64,000 nt of DNA from Acinetobacter baumannii (GTDB lineage: Bacteria; Pseudomonadota; Gammaproteobacteria; Pseudomonadales; Moraxellaceae): assembly GCF_009759685.1 (NCBI RefSeq), contig NZ_CP046654.1, positions 2,170,001-2,234,000 on the forward strand, given 5' to 3'. A model generated the notes under the pieces. That model made no database searches, had not been told where the DNA came from, and worked only from the letters and a program-made list of their open reading frames with translations. A program made the translations under genes and the position numbers. This document shows positions 19,396 through 28,479 of this stretch, in pieces. How positions within the stretch are numbered: the stretch's first letter is position 1; each line of letters starts with the position of its first letter.

Positions 19396-19424
19396 TTGAC
19401 GCGCGGTTAAGAAGCTAAGATAAT
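19396..19424 (+). promoter_or_regulatory. sigma-70 promoter of tRNA-Met copy 1
   Basis: The -35 TTGACG (19396-19401) and -10 GATAAT (19419-19424) are separated by exactly 17 bases. A GC-rich GCGCGC block follows the -10, the discriminator expected of a stringently controlled stable RNA promoter. Confidence 0.85.
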
Positions 19425-19439
19425 GCGCGCACAGTTTAC

Positions 19440-19516
19440 GGCTATGTAGCTCAGTTGGTTAGAGCACCGCACTCATAATGCGGGGGTCACAAGTTCAAGT
19501 CTCGTCATAGCCACCA
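19440..19516 (+). tRNA. tRNA-Met (anticodon CAT), elongator type, copy 1
   Basis: A 77-base gene with encoded CCA. Acceptor GGCTATG pairs with CATAGCC, the D arm is GCTCAGTTGGTTAGAGC, the anticodon loop CTCATAA reads ATG. The first acceptor pair is G-C, unlike initiator tRNA, and the sequence is close to E. coli elongator tRNA-Met. Confidence 0.96.
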
Positions 19517-19523
19517 TTTTACA

Positions 19524-19550
19524 GACCACGCTCCTGCGTGGTCTTTTTTT
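19524..19550 (+). terminator. terminator of tRNA-Met copy 1
   Basis: GACCACGC pairs with GCGTGGTC around TCCT, followed by TTTTTTT. Confidence 0.9.
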
Positions 19551-19665
19551 ATGCTTGTTTTTTTGATTAAACACAGTTTGTAAAGACCGACTTCATACTT
19601 CTGGCATTGTTTGTCTAAGCCAATTTCTTCATGTTCTTATAACACTTAACAAGGATGTTGAAGAC

Positions 19666-20850
19666 ATGAAAAGGTCATTATTATTTTTAGGAATTCTAAG
19701 TTTAACTGCTGGAGCACAAGTCTCTGCAGCTGATTTGAGTTGGGGTGATCCAACTTTAGATTCAGGTCAATTTAAAGTATCTGGTGCAATACGTTCTCGC
19801 TATTTACATAAAGATTATGTGGTCGGGGCCAATGAAGGTTCCCAAAATGATGACTGGCGACTTACTGATATTAAATTAGTGTTGGGTTATGAAAATCCAA
19901 ACTGGATTGCAGGAGCAGATGCTCGCTGTTATCAATATGATCGCTTGTGTGATGCGATTTTTCTAAAAAAAGCTTGGGTAGGGTATAAGTTATCTGACCA
20001 ACAAAGAGTCACGGCAGGTTTGCAGCCTGTTGATTTTGGCTTTGGTGAATTTTGGGGAAGTAGTTATTACGAAACGCTTTTAAATACCGTTGGTTTAGAA
20101 GATATTGATAATCTGGGGATTAAATATAAATTTGCAGATGACAAATACAATTTAACCTTAGGATTCTATCCAACTGATGGAGGAAATTATAAGGGGACAT
20201 CAAAAGACTCAAGCCGATATAGTGGTAATTTCGTTGAAGCTGATGATTTAACTACAGGAACCAATATTGAAGAAAAAAATATGTGGATTGCACGGGCCTC
20301 TAGAAAATTTGAGCTTGATAAAGCTCAAAAATTTTCGACCGAGTTAGGTGGTTCAGTTTGGTATTCAGATTTAGAAAATAAAAGAACAGACGAAGATGGA
20401 CACCGCAAATCATGGAATGTATTTGCTCAAACGCAATATCAAGCATGGCAATGGATGTTCTTAGCAGGTAAGCAAGATGTCACTAATGGCGATAATTTAT
20501 TGCCAAATAGCTCAACCATTGGAGCATTTGATTATCCGTATCAAGTTGCTAACAAAGGCAAATATCTGGTCAATGAAATTAACTATACCTTTGCTCAGCC
20601 ATTCCACAAAATTGAAAATATTAAGCCCTATATCTCTCATAGCCGCTTTTTCAAAGATGAGGATGGATATAAAGACTCTGAGCGTTTAATTGCAGGCGTT
20701 TATTTTAATTACAAAGCCATTGGTATTCAGGGTGAATATATTATGAGTAAAAATGATCCAATGGTAGGTGGTGGGGCGAATGGCCTTGCACAAGGTAGCA
20801 GTAATGATTGGGATAAACTGTTTTATCTTTCAATTGGATATTATTTCTAA
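19666..20850 (+). CDS. outer-membrane porin of the carnitine island
   Basis: The 394-residue precursor has a signal peptide ending near QVSAAD (cleavage about residue 21-22) and then alternating amphipathic strands rich in aromatic residues, ending in a terminal phenylalanine (IGYYF), the BAM recognition signal. It looks like a monomeric or trimeric substrate-specific porin (OprO/OprP or DcaP-like); the exact subfamily cannot be settled by eye. It sits just inside the left tRNA-Met copy, has its own terminator, and precedes the carnitine operon's LysR gene. Uptake of carnitine or acylcarnitines across the outer membrane is inferred only from location. Confidence 0.75.
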   Translation: MKRSLLFLGILSLTAGAQVSAADLSWGDPTLDSGQFKVSGAIRSRYLHKDYVVGANEGSQNDDWRLTDIKLVLGYENPNWIAGADARCYQYDRLCDAIFLKKAWVGYKLSDQQRVTAGLQPVDFGFGEFWGSSYYETLLNTVGLEDIDNLGIKYKFADDKYNLTLGFYPTDGGNYKGTSKDSSRYSGNFVEADDLTTGTNIEEKNMWIARASRKFELDKAQKFSTELGGSVWYSDLENKRTDEDGHRKSWNVFAQTQYQAWQWMFLAGKQDVTNGDNLLPNSSTIGAFDYPYQVANKGKYLVNEINYTFAQPFHKIENIKPYISHSRFFKDEDGYKDSERLIAGVYFNYKAIGIQGEYIMSKNDPMVGGGANGLAQGSSNDWDKLFYLSIGYYF

Positions 20851-20869
20851 AAGTTAAAAGTAAACTATT

Positions 20870-20904
20870 GCCCTAAGTGAACAGGCCCACTTAGGGCTTT
20901 TTTT
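20870..20904. terminator. terminator between the porin and the LysR gene
   Basis: A 10-bp stem (GCCCTAAGTG with CACTTAGGGC) is followed by TTTTTTTAT on the plus strand. It overlaps the 3' end of the converging LysR gene by two bases. Confidence 0.8.
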
Positions 20905-21883
20905 ATAGAAAGACTTTTTCAGGCGGTGGTTCTCGTTTGACCGCTGGTGAAATGAGTTGACCACGGCTTAGGTTTTGCACATGCTGTAAACGATTGAGCA
21001 ATTCATTTTGAATAAACAAAATACAGGTTTGCAGTTTGGAGGAGCTTTTGAGTCGTGATGGATAAACTGCCCAGACATCTGCATCTTGCCAGTACTCAGG
21101 CAAAATATGCTGAAGTTGGCCGGTAATCAATTCATCTGCAACATCCCAAATCGAACGGAAAATAATACCGTGACCTTCTATGGCAAGTTGATGAATAATT
21201 TCGCCGTTATTTGAAACAAAGCGGGGTTTGATATGCACTGAGACATCTTCGGAAGCATGCCTAAATTTCCATAAAACCGAGGATTGGTCGCGTTCACTAA
21301 TTGTTAAACAGTCATGTGTTTGCAAATCTTCAATACTGTCAGGTACACCGTGTTTAAGTAAATAACTGGGTGACGCGCACAAAATACGAAAATTAGAAGC
21401 CAGCTTCTTCGCAATCATATTGGGTGCAATTTCATTACCAATTCTAATGTCTAAATCAATACTGTGTTGAATCAGGTCTTTGGTATTGTCGATGGTATCA
21501 AAATGAATCTGTAGTTTTGGATACAGCATCATTAATTTAGACAAAATTGGTGCGACATGTTTTCTGCCAAAACCAAAGCTACTAATAATATCCATACGAC
21601 CCGTAGGCGTACTGAGCGGGTTATTGACCAGTTCACAAACTTCATCAAATTCTTCAAGAATATTTGAAACTCTCTCAAGAATGAGTTTGCCATCTTCTGT
21701 CAGGCTAACGTGACGTGTACTGCGATGAAAAAGTTTGCAGCTCAACGTGTTTTCTAGAATATTAATTCGCTTGCTAATAAAAGCTGGCGATGTCCCGAGT
21801 TCCTCAGCAGATTCGACAAAACTTTTTAGTTTGGCGACTGTGCAAAAAACCTTTAAATCCGATAGGTTAGGTAGATTATTCAC
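20903..21883 (-). CDS. LysR-type regulator of the carnitine genes
   Basis: The 326-residue protein starts at a GTG and has an N-terminal winged helix-turn-helix (LKVFCTVAKLKSFVESAEELG in outline, then SPAFISKRINILE) in residues about 8-67 and a periplasmic-binding-protein-like effector domain from about 90. It is divergent from the catabolic operon, the usual layout for a LysR activator. A 22-bp inverted repeat in the shared 103-base gap is a candidate operator. In A. baumannii a LysR protein at this position is reported to control carnitine genes. Effector identity is not visible. Confidence 0.85.
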   Translation of the reverse strand: MNNLPNLSDLKVFCTVAKLKSFVESAEELGTSPAFISKRINILENTLSCKLFHRSTRHVSLTEDGKLILERVSNILEEFDEVCELVNNPLSTPTGRMDIISSFGFGRKHVAPILSKLMMLYPKLQIHFDTIDNTKDLIQHSIDLDIRIGNEIAPNMIAKKLASNFRILCASPSYLLKHGVPDSIEDLQTHDCLTISERDQSSVLWKFRHASEDVSVHIKPRFVSNNGEIIHQLAIEGHGIIFRSIWDVADELITGQLQHILPEYWQDADVWAVYPSRLKSSSKLQTCILFIQNELLNRLQHVQNLSRGQLISPAVKREPPPEKVFL

Positions 21884-21927
21884 GATCCGTGTCCATTGGA
21901 GTGATAGTTCTGTTGTTGATCATTTTT

Positions 21928-21949
21928 GCTTAAAACATCATGTTTAAGC
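21928..21949. promoter_or_regulatory. inverted repeat, candidate LysR operator
   Basis: Arms GCTTAAA and TTTAAGC are separated by eight bases in the gap between the LysR gene and the divergent catabolic operon. Position and symmetry fit a LysR recognition site; no -35/-10 could be fixed with confidence. Confidence 0.5.
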
Positions 21950-21986
21950 CATACAAGGATATTAGTCGAAGGTGTGAAGGAAGCTT

Positions 21987-23099
21987 ATGGCAAAAAGATA
22001 TAAAGTTGCCACGATTGCAGGCGATGGCATTGGTTTAGAAGTTCTACCAGAAGGTATTAAGGTTGTAAAGGCAGCAGCAGAGAAGTACGGCATTGATCTT
22101 CAGTTAGATGCTTTCGATTGGGCAAGCTGTGATTACTACCTTGAGCACGGCAAAATGATGCCAGATGACTGGTTTGAAACTTTGCAGGGCTACGATGCAA
22201 TTTATTTTGGCGCTGTAGGCTGGCCAGATAAAGTACCTGACCATATTTCGCTTTGGGGTTCGCTGCTCCAGTTCCGTCGTGGTTTTGACCAATATGTGAA
22301 TTTACGTCCAGTGCGCTTAATGCCGGGTGTGAAATGTCCATTGGTAGGTAAAAAACCGGGCGATATCGACTTCTACGTGGTTCGTGAAAATAGTGAAGGT
22401 GAATACTCAGCGATTGGCGGTAAAGCTTTTGAAGGAACAGACCGCGAGTTTGTTTTACAAGAAGCCGTATTTACACGTCATGGCGTAGACCGAATTTTGC
22501 GTTATGCATTTGAGTTTGCAAATCAGCGAGATGCGAAAAAAATTACCGCAGCGACCAAGTCAAATGGTATTGCAGTGAGCATGCCGTACTGGGATGAGCG
22601 CGTTGATGCGATGGCAAAACAGTATCCACAAATTCAAGCTGATAAACAGCATGTTGATATTTTAGCGGCTCGTTTTGTTTTACAACCTGAACGTTTTGAT
22701 GTGGTTGTGGCATCGAATTTATTTGGCGATATTCTTTCCGATTTAGGTCCTGCATGTACGGGAACCATTGGTTTAGCGGCATCGGCAAATTTAAACCCAG
22801 AAAGAAAATTTCCATCACTGTTTGAACCTGTCCATGGTTCAGCACCAGATATTTACGGTAAACAAATTGCCAACCCAATCGCTGCGATTTGGTCGGGTGC
22901 CATGATGTTCGAATTCTTTGGAGAAGAAGACGAGCGCTGTATCCAAGCGGGTCAAGATATTATGCAGGCGATTGAGAATGTATTAATTAATGGCCCAAAA
23001 ACAGCCGATATCGGCGGTCAGGCAAAGACTTATGAGGTAGGAGATGCAATTGCATCATGTGTAGCCCAAACTAAAATGGACGTATTCGCTATGGAATAA
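21987..23099 (+). CDS. D-malate/tartrate dehydrogenase (decarboxylating)
   Basis: The 370-residue protein belongs to the isocitrate/isopropylmalate dehydrogenase family. GDGIGLEVLPEG near residues 11-22 and SNLFGDILSDLGPA near 240-253, with the metal-binding aspartates, are clear. It is closest in character to tartrate dehydrogenase/D-malate dehydrogenase (TtuC, DmlA), which oxidise D-malate to pyruvate and CO2 with NAD+. In this operon it fits as the last step of carnitine degradation: malic semialdehyde is oxidised to malate, then decarboxylated. A GAAGGAAG ribosome binding site precedes the ATG. First gene of the operon, divergent from LysR. Confidence 0.9.
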   Translation: MAKRYKVATIAGDGIGLEVLPEGIKVVKAAAEKYGIDLQLDAFDWASCDYYLEHGKMMPDDWFETLQGYDAIYFGAVGWPDKVPDHISLWGSLLQFRRGFDQYVNLRPVRLMPGVKCPLVGKKPGDIDFYVVRENSEGEYSAIGGKAFEGTDREFVLQEAVFTRHGVDRILRYAFEFANQRDAKKITAATKSNGIAVSMPYWDERVDAMAKQYPQIQADKQHVDILAARFVLQPERFDVVVASNLFGDILSDLGPACTGTIGLAASANLNPERKFPSLFEPVHGSAPDIYGKQIANPIAAIWSGAMMFEFFGEEDERCIQAGQDIMQAIENVLINGPKTADIGGQAKTYEVGDAIASCVAQTKMDVFAME

Positions 23100-23119
23100 C
23101 GCCATCCAAAAATGGATGT

Positions 23120-24772
23120 ATGGATATGGATAATCAAAACACAAAAATTTATACGGATAAATTTCTTGCCGTAACCAGCTTACTGTTTGTATTTATTTCA
23201 GTTGCTGGTTTGGCGATTTATTCGCAAGAATCGATAAAGATTGCTGCAACATGGATGCAGTGGACGACATCGGTATTTACAACCCCAGTATTACTGTTTG
23301 CTTTTTTAGCCATTATTTTTACTTTTGGTCTTGCCTTTAGTAAATACGGAAAAATTAAGCTTGGAGAAGGAAAACCTCAATACAGCACAATGTCATGGAT
23401 TTTTATGTTCATCTTGTCGGGTATTGGGTCTTCTACATTGTACTGGGGCTTTTTGGACTGGGCCTACTATTATCAAACTCCGGGTTTGAGCTTACCGCCT
23501 GAGTCAGCAGAAGCATTGAAATATAGCGTGGCTTATTCATTTTTTCACTCAGGTTTAAGTGCATGGGCAATTTATGCTTTGGCATCAATTTCTTTGTGCT
23601 ACAGCTATCATGTGAGAAAAAACAAGGGTTTAAGTTTAGCTTCAGTGATTGAGGCTGTGACAGGCTTTAAATCAACCGGCGTGGTTGGTCGTTTAGTCGA
23701 CTTAATGTTCTTGCTTTGCATGTTCGGTGCATTGACGATTTCATTGGTACTCACTGCCGTGACATTTACCAATATTTTGTCTCAGCTCACAGGTATTCCA
23801 AATACCTTTATGACCAAGGTCATCATTATTTTGGCAGTTTCAGTCCTGTTCGCACTCAGTTCATATGTAGGTATGGACAAGGGCATGCAGCGTTTAAGCC
23901 ATATGGTGTGCTTGGGTGTAGTGTTATTTGCAATTTATGTACTTTGCTTTGGTCCGACTCAATTCATTTTGAATAATTCATTAATGAGTTTCGGGTTAAT
24001 GGCAACTAACTTTGTCGATATGAGCTTGTTTACCGATCCAATGGGTGACGGCAAGTTTACCCGTGAATGGACTGTTTTCTACTGGTTATGGTGGATTTCA
24101 TATGCACCAGGTGTGGCACTCTTTGTAACGCGTGTTTCTAAAGGCCGTACTATTAAAGAAGTGATCTTTGCCATGGTCATTGGTGGCAGTGTCGGGCTTT
24201 GGTTCATCTTTGGTGTGTTTGAAAACTATAGTGTTTATAGCTTTATTCATGGAGCTGTAAATGTGCCACAAATCTTGAGCCAACAAGGTGGTGAGGTTGC
24301 GATTGGTCAATTGCTTAGCCTGTTACCTGCCGGAAAACTCATGATGTGGATTTTCCTCGGCATTATGGTGGTGTTCTTGGCAGCACACATGGATGCAGTA
24401 GGGTATGCGGTTTCGGCAACATGTACACGCGGTTTAAGTGAAGGGCAAGATCCATCGCCAAATGCACGTTTGTTCTGGTGTGTCATGCTGACTTTGGTTC
24501 CAATTGCCATGATCTTTAGTAAAGCACCATTAGACACCATGAAAACGGCAACTATTGTGACGGCTTTACCATTCATCGTGATTATTCTGATTCAGACTTA
24601 TGGCTTAGTGAAATGGCTCATACAGGATTATGCCAAAGTCCCATCACATTTGATTGAGCAACAAGGTTATGATGATCAGGAAATTGGTTTAAACCAGACT
24701 CAAGATGAACATGCAAAACGGATGCAGCTTGAGCTTGCAAGCTCAATCAAACTGGATAGAAAAACCAGCTAG
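23120..24772 (+). CDS. BCCT-family carnitine/betaine transporter
   Basis: The 550-residue protein has about 12 membrane helices and the family signature WTVFYWLWWISYAPGVALF-like block near residues 320-340, followed by VTRVSKGRTIKE. BCCT carriers import quaternary ammonium compounds such as carnitine, betaine and choline. The C-terminal tail is short, unlike the long osmosensing tails of BetP. In context it should import carnitine or acylcarnitine for the enzymes encoded downstream. It starts 20 bases after the dehydrogenase, and the hydrolase begins 11 bases after it. Specificity is inferred from the cluster. Confidence 0.92.
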   Translation: MDMDNQNTKIYTDKFLAVTSLLFVFISVAGLAIYSQESIKIAATWMQWTTSVFTTPVLLFAFLAIIFTFGLAFSKYGKIKLGEGKPQYSTMSWIFMFILSGIGSSTLYWGFLDWAYYYQTPGLSLPPESAEALKYSVAYSFFHSGLSAWAIYALASISLCYSYHVRKNKGLSLASVIEAVTGFKSTGVVGRLVDLMFLLCMFGALTISLVLTAVTFTNILSQLTGIPNTFMTKVIIILAVSVLFALSSYVGMDKGMQRLSHMVCLGVVLFAIYVLCFGPTQFILNNSLMSFGLMATNFVDMSLFTDPMGDGKFTREWTVFYWLWWISYAPGVALFVTRVSKGRTIKEVIFAMVIGGSVGLWFIFGVFENYSVYSFIHGAVNVPQILSQQGGEVAIGQLLSLLPAGKLMMWIFLGIMVVFLAAHMDAVGYAVSATCTRGLSEGQDPSPNARLFWCVMLTLVPIAMIFSKAPLDTMKTATIVTALPFIVIILIQTYGLVKWLIQDYAKVPSHLIEQQGYDDQEIGLNQTQDEHAKRMQLELASSIKLDRKTS

Positions 24773-24783
24773 AGGGAACGGTA

Positions 24784-25758
24784 ATGACGACATATGAACA
24801 GGCTACTTATGCCTTAAGTGAAGAAATGCAAAGCCTTTTGTATTGGAGCAGCATTTATTCACCAGCAGATGCAGATATTGACTCAGTCCGTGCGGCATAT
24901 GATGCCATGTGCCGACACTACACTTTGCCACGTGATGACAAGTTAGATGTAGAAGATCGAGTGATTGCAAATGAAGAGCATCCTGTGCCTGTTCGTGTGT
25001 ATTTACCAAAAACAAATCGACCTGAGTCTGGTTGGCCATGTGTGTTGTATCTACATGGTGGTGGTTGGATGGTAGGTGGACTCGATTCACATGAGTTTAT
25101 TACCAGTTATTTGTGTAAGGACTTAAATGCGGTTGTTATTAGTGTGGATTACCGCTTGGCACCAGAGCATCGCTTTCCAGCAGCCTTTGAAGATTGTTTA
25201 GCAGTCTATCACTGGCTTAAACAACATGGTTCAGCTTGGCAAATCGATAGTGAAAATATCGTTCTAGCAGGCGATAGCGCGGGCGGTAATTTAGCAGCAG
25301 CCCTTGCAGTGGAACTACAACATAGTGGTTTACAAGCTCAAGGGCTGGCATTGGTTTATCCATGTTTAACGACAGCATTTGATACTGCATCCGCACAAAA
25401 GCACGCCCATGCGCCGTTGTTAACGACAGAAGATATGCATTTTTATTTAAAGGAATATGCTCCGGACTCACAAGATTGGCAGGATTTACGTCTAGCCCCT
25501 TTATTGGCGACGGACTTTTCAGATATGCCTACAAGTTTTGTAGCCGTTGCTGAATATGACCCTTTAAGTGATGACGGTTATTTCCTTACCCAAAAATTGG
25601 AACAAGCAGGTATCCCTAACGAGTTCCATTTAGGCAAAGGTTTATTACATGGCAGTTTACGTTTGATGCGTGACTGTCCGGAAGTTCAACATTTATATCA
25701 AAACATGCTAAGTGCAATACGTCGCATGTTGAGCAGTGCCGAAAAGACATCAATTTAA
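24784..25758 (+). CDS. alpha/beta hydrolase of the hormone-sensitive lipase type
   Basis: The 324-residue enzyme carries the oxyanion-hole motif HGGGW at 91-95 and the nucleophile elbow GDSAGG at 163-168 with Ser165. The probable acid is in EYDPLSDDG near 260, and the histidine is in LLHGSLRL near the end. There is no signal peptide, so it acts in the cytosol. HSL-family enzymes cleave short acyl esters. Sitting between the carnitine carrier and the carnitine oxygenase, it probably hydrolyses O-acylcarnitines to free carnitine. The substrate is inference; the fold and catalytic residues are plain. Confidence 0.88.
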   Translation: MTTYEQATYALSEEMQSLLYWSSIYSPADADIDSVRAAYDAMCRHYTLPRDDKLDVEDRVIANEEHPVPVRVYLPKTNRPESGWPCVLYLHGGGWMVGGLDSHEFITSYLCKDLNAVVISVDYRLAPEHRFPAAFEDCLAVYHWLKQHGSAWQIDSENIVLAGDSAGGNLAAALAVELQHSGLQAQGLALVYPCLTTAFDTASAQKHAHAPLLTTEDMHFYLKEYAPDSQDWQDLRLAPLLATDFSDMPTSFVAVAEYDPLSDDGYFLTQKLEQAGIPNEFHLGKGLLHGSLRLMRDCPEVQHLYQNMLSAIRRMLSSAEKTSI

Positions 25759-25800
25759 TATCGAGTCATTTGGACGAAAAGAATTTAATGGAGTAAAAAC

Positions 25801-26916
25801 ATGAGTGCAGTTGAAAAATTACCTGAAGATTTTTGCGCAAACCCAGATGTTGCATGGACTTTCCCTAAAGTTTTCTATACTTCATCTCAAGTTTTTGAGC
25901 ACGAGAAAGAGGCAATCTTTGCTAAAAGCTGGATTTGCGTTGCACATAGTAGTGAGTTGGCTCAGCCAAATGACTATATTACCCGTAAAGTGATTGGTGA
26001 AAATATTGTCATCATTCGTGGTAAAGATAGCGTTTTACGAGCTTTTTATAATGTATGTCCGCACCGAGGCCATGAACTTTTAAGTGGCAGTGGTAAAGCA
26101 AAAAACGTAATTACTTGCCCATATCATGCATGGACATTTAAGTTAGATGGAAGCTTGGCATTGGCACGTAACTGTGACCACGTTGAATCTTTCGATAAAG
26201 AAAACTCAAGCATGGTGCCTTTAAAAGTCGAAGAATATGCAGGTTTCTTATTTATTAATATGGATGAAAATGCGACTTGCGTAGAAGACCAGCTCCCGGG
26301 TTTTGCTGAACGTTTAAATCAAGCATGTGGTGTGATTAAAGATTTAAAATTGGCAGCACGCTTTGTGACAGAAACACCAGCAAACTGGAAAGTGATTGTT
26401 GATAACTATATGGAATGCTACCACTGTGGACCTGCACATCCAGGCTTTGCTGACTCTGTACAAGTCGATAAATACTGGCATACAACACATCAAAACTGGA
26501 CACTGCAATATGGCTTTGCACGTTCATCTGAGAAGTCATTCAAACTTGATCCATCAGTAACAGATCCTGAGTTTCATGGTTTCTGGACTTGGCCTTGCAC
26601 CATGTTCAACGTACCACCAGGCAGCAACTTCATGACAGTTATTTATGAATTCCCTGTTGATGCAGAAACAACTTTGCAGCATTACGATATTTACTTCACT
26701 AACGAAGAACTGACTCAAGATCAAAAAGATTTGATTGAGTGGTATCGCAATGTATTCCGTCCGGAAGATTTGAACTTGGTAGAAAGCGTACAACGTGGTT
26801 TGAAATCACGTGGTTATCGTGGTCAAGGCCGTATCATGACTGACAAGCAACGTTCTGGTATCAGTGAGCATGGTATTGCTTACTTCCAACATTTAGTGGC
26901 GCAGTACCATCAATAA
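25801..26916 (+). CDS. cntA: carnitine monooxygenase, oxygenase subunit (Rieske)
   Basis: CntA cleaves the C-N bond of carnitine to give trimethylamine and malic semialdehyde. The 371-residue subunit has a Rieske cluster bound by Cys86, His88, Cys106 and His109 (CPHRGH and CPYHAW). Its mononuclear iron site is at DNYMECYHCGPAHPGF, with His208 and His213. Glu205 occupies the position where most Rieske oxygenases have the bridging aspartate, the mark of CntA/YeaW. The ATG at 25801 follows GGAG. The reductase partner cntB is two genes further on, with the semialdehyde dehydrogenase between. Confidence 0.94.
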   Translation: MSAVEKLPEDFCANPDVAWTFPKVFYTSSQVFEHEKEAIFAKSWICVAHSSELAQPNDYITRKVIGENIVIIRGKDSVLRAFYNVCPHRGHELLSGSGKAKNVITCPYHAWTFKLDGSLALARNCDHVESFDKENSSMVPLKVEEYAGFLFINMDENATCVEDQLPGFAERLNQACGVIKDLKLAARFVTETPANWKVIVDNYMECYHCGPAHPGFADSVQVDKYWHTTHQNWTLQYGFARSSEKSFKLDPSVTDPEFHGFWTWPCTMFNVPPGSNFMTVIYEFPVDAETTLQHYDIYFTNEELTQDQKDLIEWYRNVFRPEDLNLVESVQRGLKSRGYRGQGRIMTDKQRSGISEHGIAYFQHLVAQYHQ

Positions 26917-26980
26917 AAACAAAGGGATTTATTCAGGTGTAAAGATGACTTACACCTGATTCTTTAGTTAGGAAGACGAT

Positions 26981-28432
26981 ATGTCGAGTTTACAAAGTAC
27001 TGAACTATTTCAGCAACAAGCCTATATTAATGGGCAATGGCTAGCTGCACAGTCAAATGCCACGGTTCCGGTGAGTAACCCAGCTACAGGCGAAGAAATT
27101 GGCACAATTCCTAATATGGGAGCGGCAGAGGCAACCCAAGCAGTTGAAGCTGCCTATACGGCTTTACAAAGTTGGAAAGCTTTAACGGCACAAAACCGTG
27201 CTGATATCTTATTGGCTTGGCATAAACTGGTTCTCGATCATACCGATGAACTTGCTTTAATCATGACCATTGAGCAAGGCAAGCCTTTAGCAGAAGCAAA
27301 AGGCGAGGTTCGCTATGCTGCATCATTTATTCAATGGTTTGCCGAAGAAGGCAAGCGTATTTATGGTGATGTGATTCCAACCGTAAATAACCAGCAGCGC
27401 TTTATTATCAGTAAAGAACCTGTGGGTGTGGTGGCAGCGATTACGCCGTGGAATTTCCCAATTGCCATGATTACCCGTAAAGCAGCGCCAGCTCTAGCAG
27501 CGGGTTGTACGGTCGTGATTAAGCCAGCCAATGAAACACCTTACTGTGCATTAGCGATTGCAAAGCTTGCAGAAAAGGCAGGTATACCAGCTGGTGTGAT
27601 TAATGTTGTTACTGGTAAATCTCAAGAAATTGGCTCGGTATTTACTTCACATGAAAAAGTGAAGAAGTTAACTTTTACTGGTTCAACGCCAGTGGGCCGT
27701 TTATTGATGCAGCAGTGTTCAAGCACCATTAAAAAATTGGCGCTTGAGTTGGGCGGAAATGCTCCTCTGATTGTGTTTGATGATGCCGATTTAGATAAAG
27801 CTGTACAAGGCGCGATTTTTGCCAAGTTTCGTAATGCAGGCCAGACCTGTGTTTGTGCTAACCGCATTTATGTACATGACAATATTTATCAAGCTTTTGC
27901 CGAGAAGTTTGTACAAGAAGTACAAAAGTTTAAAGTCGGTAATGGACTTGAAGATGGCGTACAAATTGGCCCATTAATTAATGAAAAAGCAGTTTTGAAA
28001 GCACAGCAGTTAATTGATGATGCAGTGAGCAAAGGCGCTAAGATTGCCTGTGGTGGTAAGCAGCATGCTTTAGGACAAACCTTTTATGAACCATCAGTTT
28101 TAACTAACGTTGACCGTACAATGGAAATTGTCCAAGAAGAAATTTTTGGTCCAGTTGCGCCGCTCATTCGCTTTACAGATGAAGCAGATGTGGTTGCTCA
28201 AGCAAATGACACTATCTTCGGTTTGGCAGCGTATGTTTATAGCGAAAATATTTCACGTTTATGGCGAGTGTCAGAACAGCTTGAATATGGAATGGTCGGT
28301 ATGAATGCCACTGCAATTTCAAATGAAGTTGTACCATTTGGCGGTGTGAAACAATCAGGTGTTGGGCGTGAAGGCTCAAAATATGGTCTTGAAGAATTCA
28401 TGACTATTAAATACATGTGTTTAGGGCTTTAA
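26981..28432 (+). CDS. NAD(P)-dependent aldehyde dehydrogenase, succinate/malic semialdehyde type
   Basis: The 483-residue enzyme is of the GabD type. It has ITPWNFP at 154-160, the catalytic base Glu256 in LELGGNAP and the nucleophile Cys290 in NAGQTCVCANR. GabD relatives oxidise succinate semialdehyde. Between cntA and cntB the obvious substrate is malic semialdehyde, the product of carnitine cleavage, yielding malate for the dehydrogenase at the head of the operon. Length equals that of succinate semialdehyde dehydrogenases (about 482). Family is secure; substrate is inferred from the operon. Confidence 0.92.
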   Translation: MSSLQSTELFQQQAYINGQWLAAQSNATVPVSNPATGEEIGTIPNMGAAEATQAVEAAYTALQSWKALTAQNRADILLAWHKLVLDHTDELALIMTIEQGKPLAEAKGEVRYAASFIQWFAEEGKRIYGDVIPTVNNQQRFIISKEPVGVVAAITPWNFPIAMITRKAAPALAAGCTVVIKPANETPYCALAIAKLAEKAGIPAGVINVVTGKSQEIGSVFTSHEKVKKLTFTGSTPVGRLLMQQCSSTIKKLALELGGNAPLIVFDDADLDKAVQGAIFAKFRNAGQTCVCANRIYVHDNIYQAFAEKFVQEVQKFKVGNGLEDGVQIGPLINEKAVLKAQQLIDDAVSKGAKIACGGKQHALGQTFYEPSVLTNVDRTMEIVQEEIFGPVAPLIRFTDEADVVAQANDTIFGLAAYVYSENISRLWRVSEQLEYGMVGMNATAISNEVVPFGGVKQSGVGREGSKYGLEEFMTIKYMCLGL

Positions 28433-28479
28433 GGATAAGCCCTAACAACAAAAATATGCGGTAAAAGAAGGATTCTAAT

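Larger units (their letters stand above)
19419..19550 (+). repeat. tRNA-Met unit, left copy of a long direct repeat
   Basis: The -10 element, leader, tRNA and terminator form a block of about 130 bases repeated at 29573-29706. The identity begins exactly at the GATAAT and fades in the terminator tail. Between the copies lies the 10-kb carnitine region. Confidence 0.85.
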
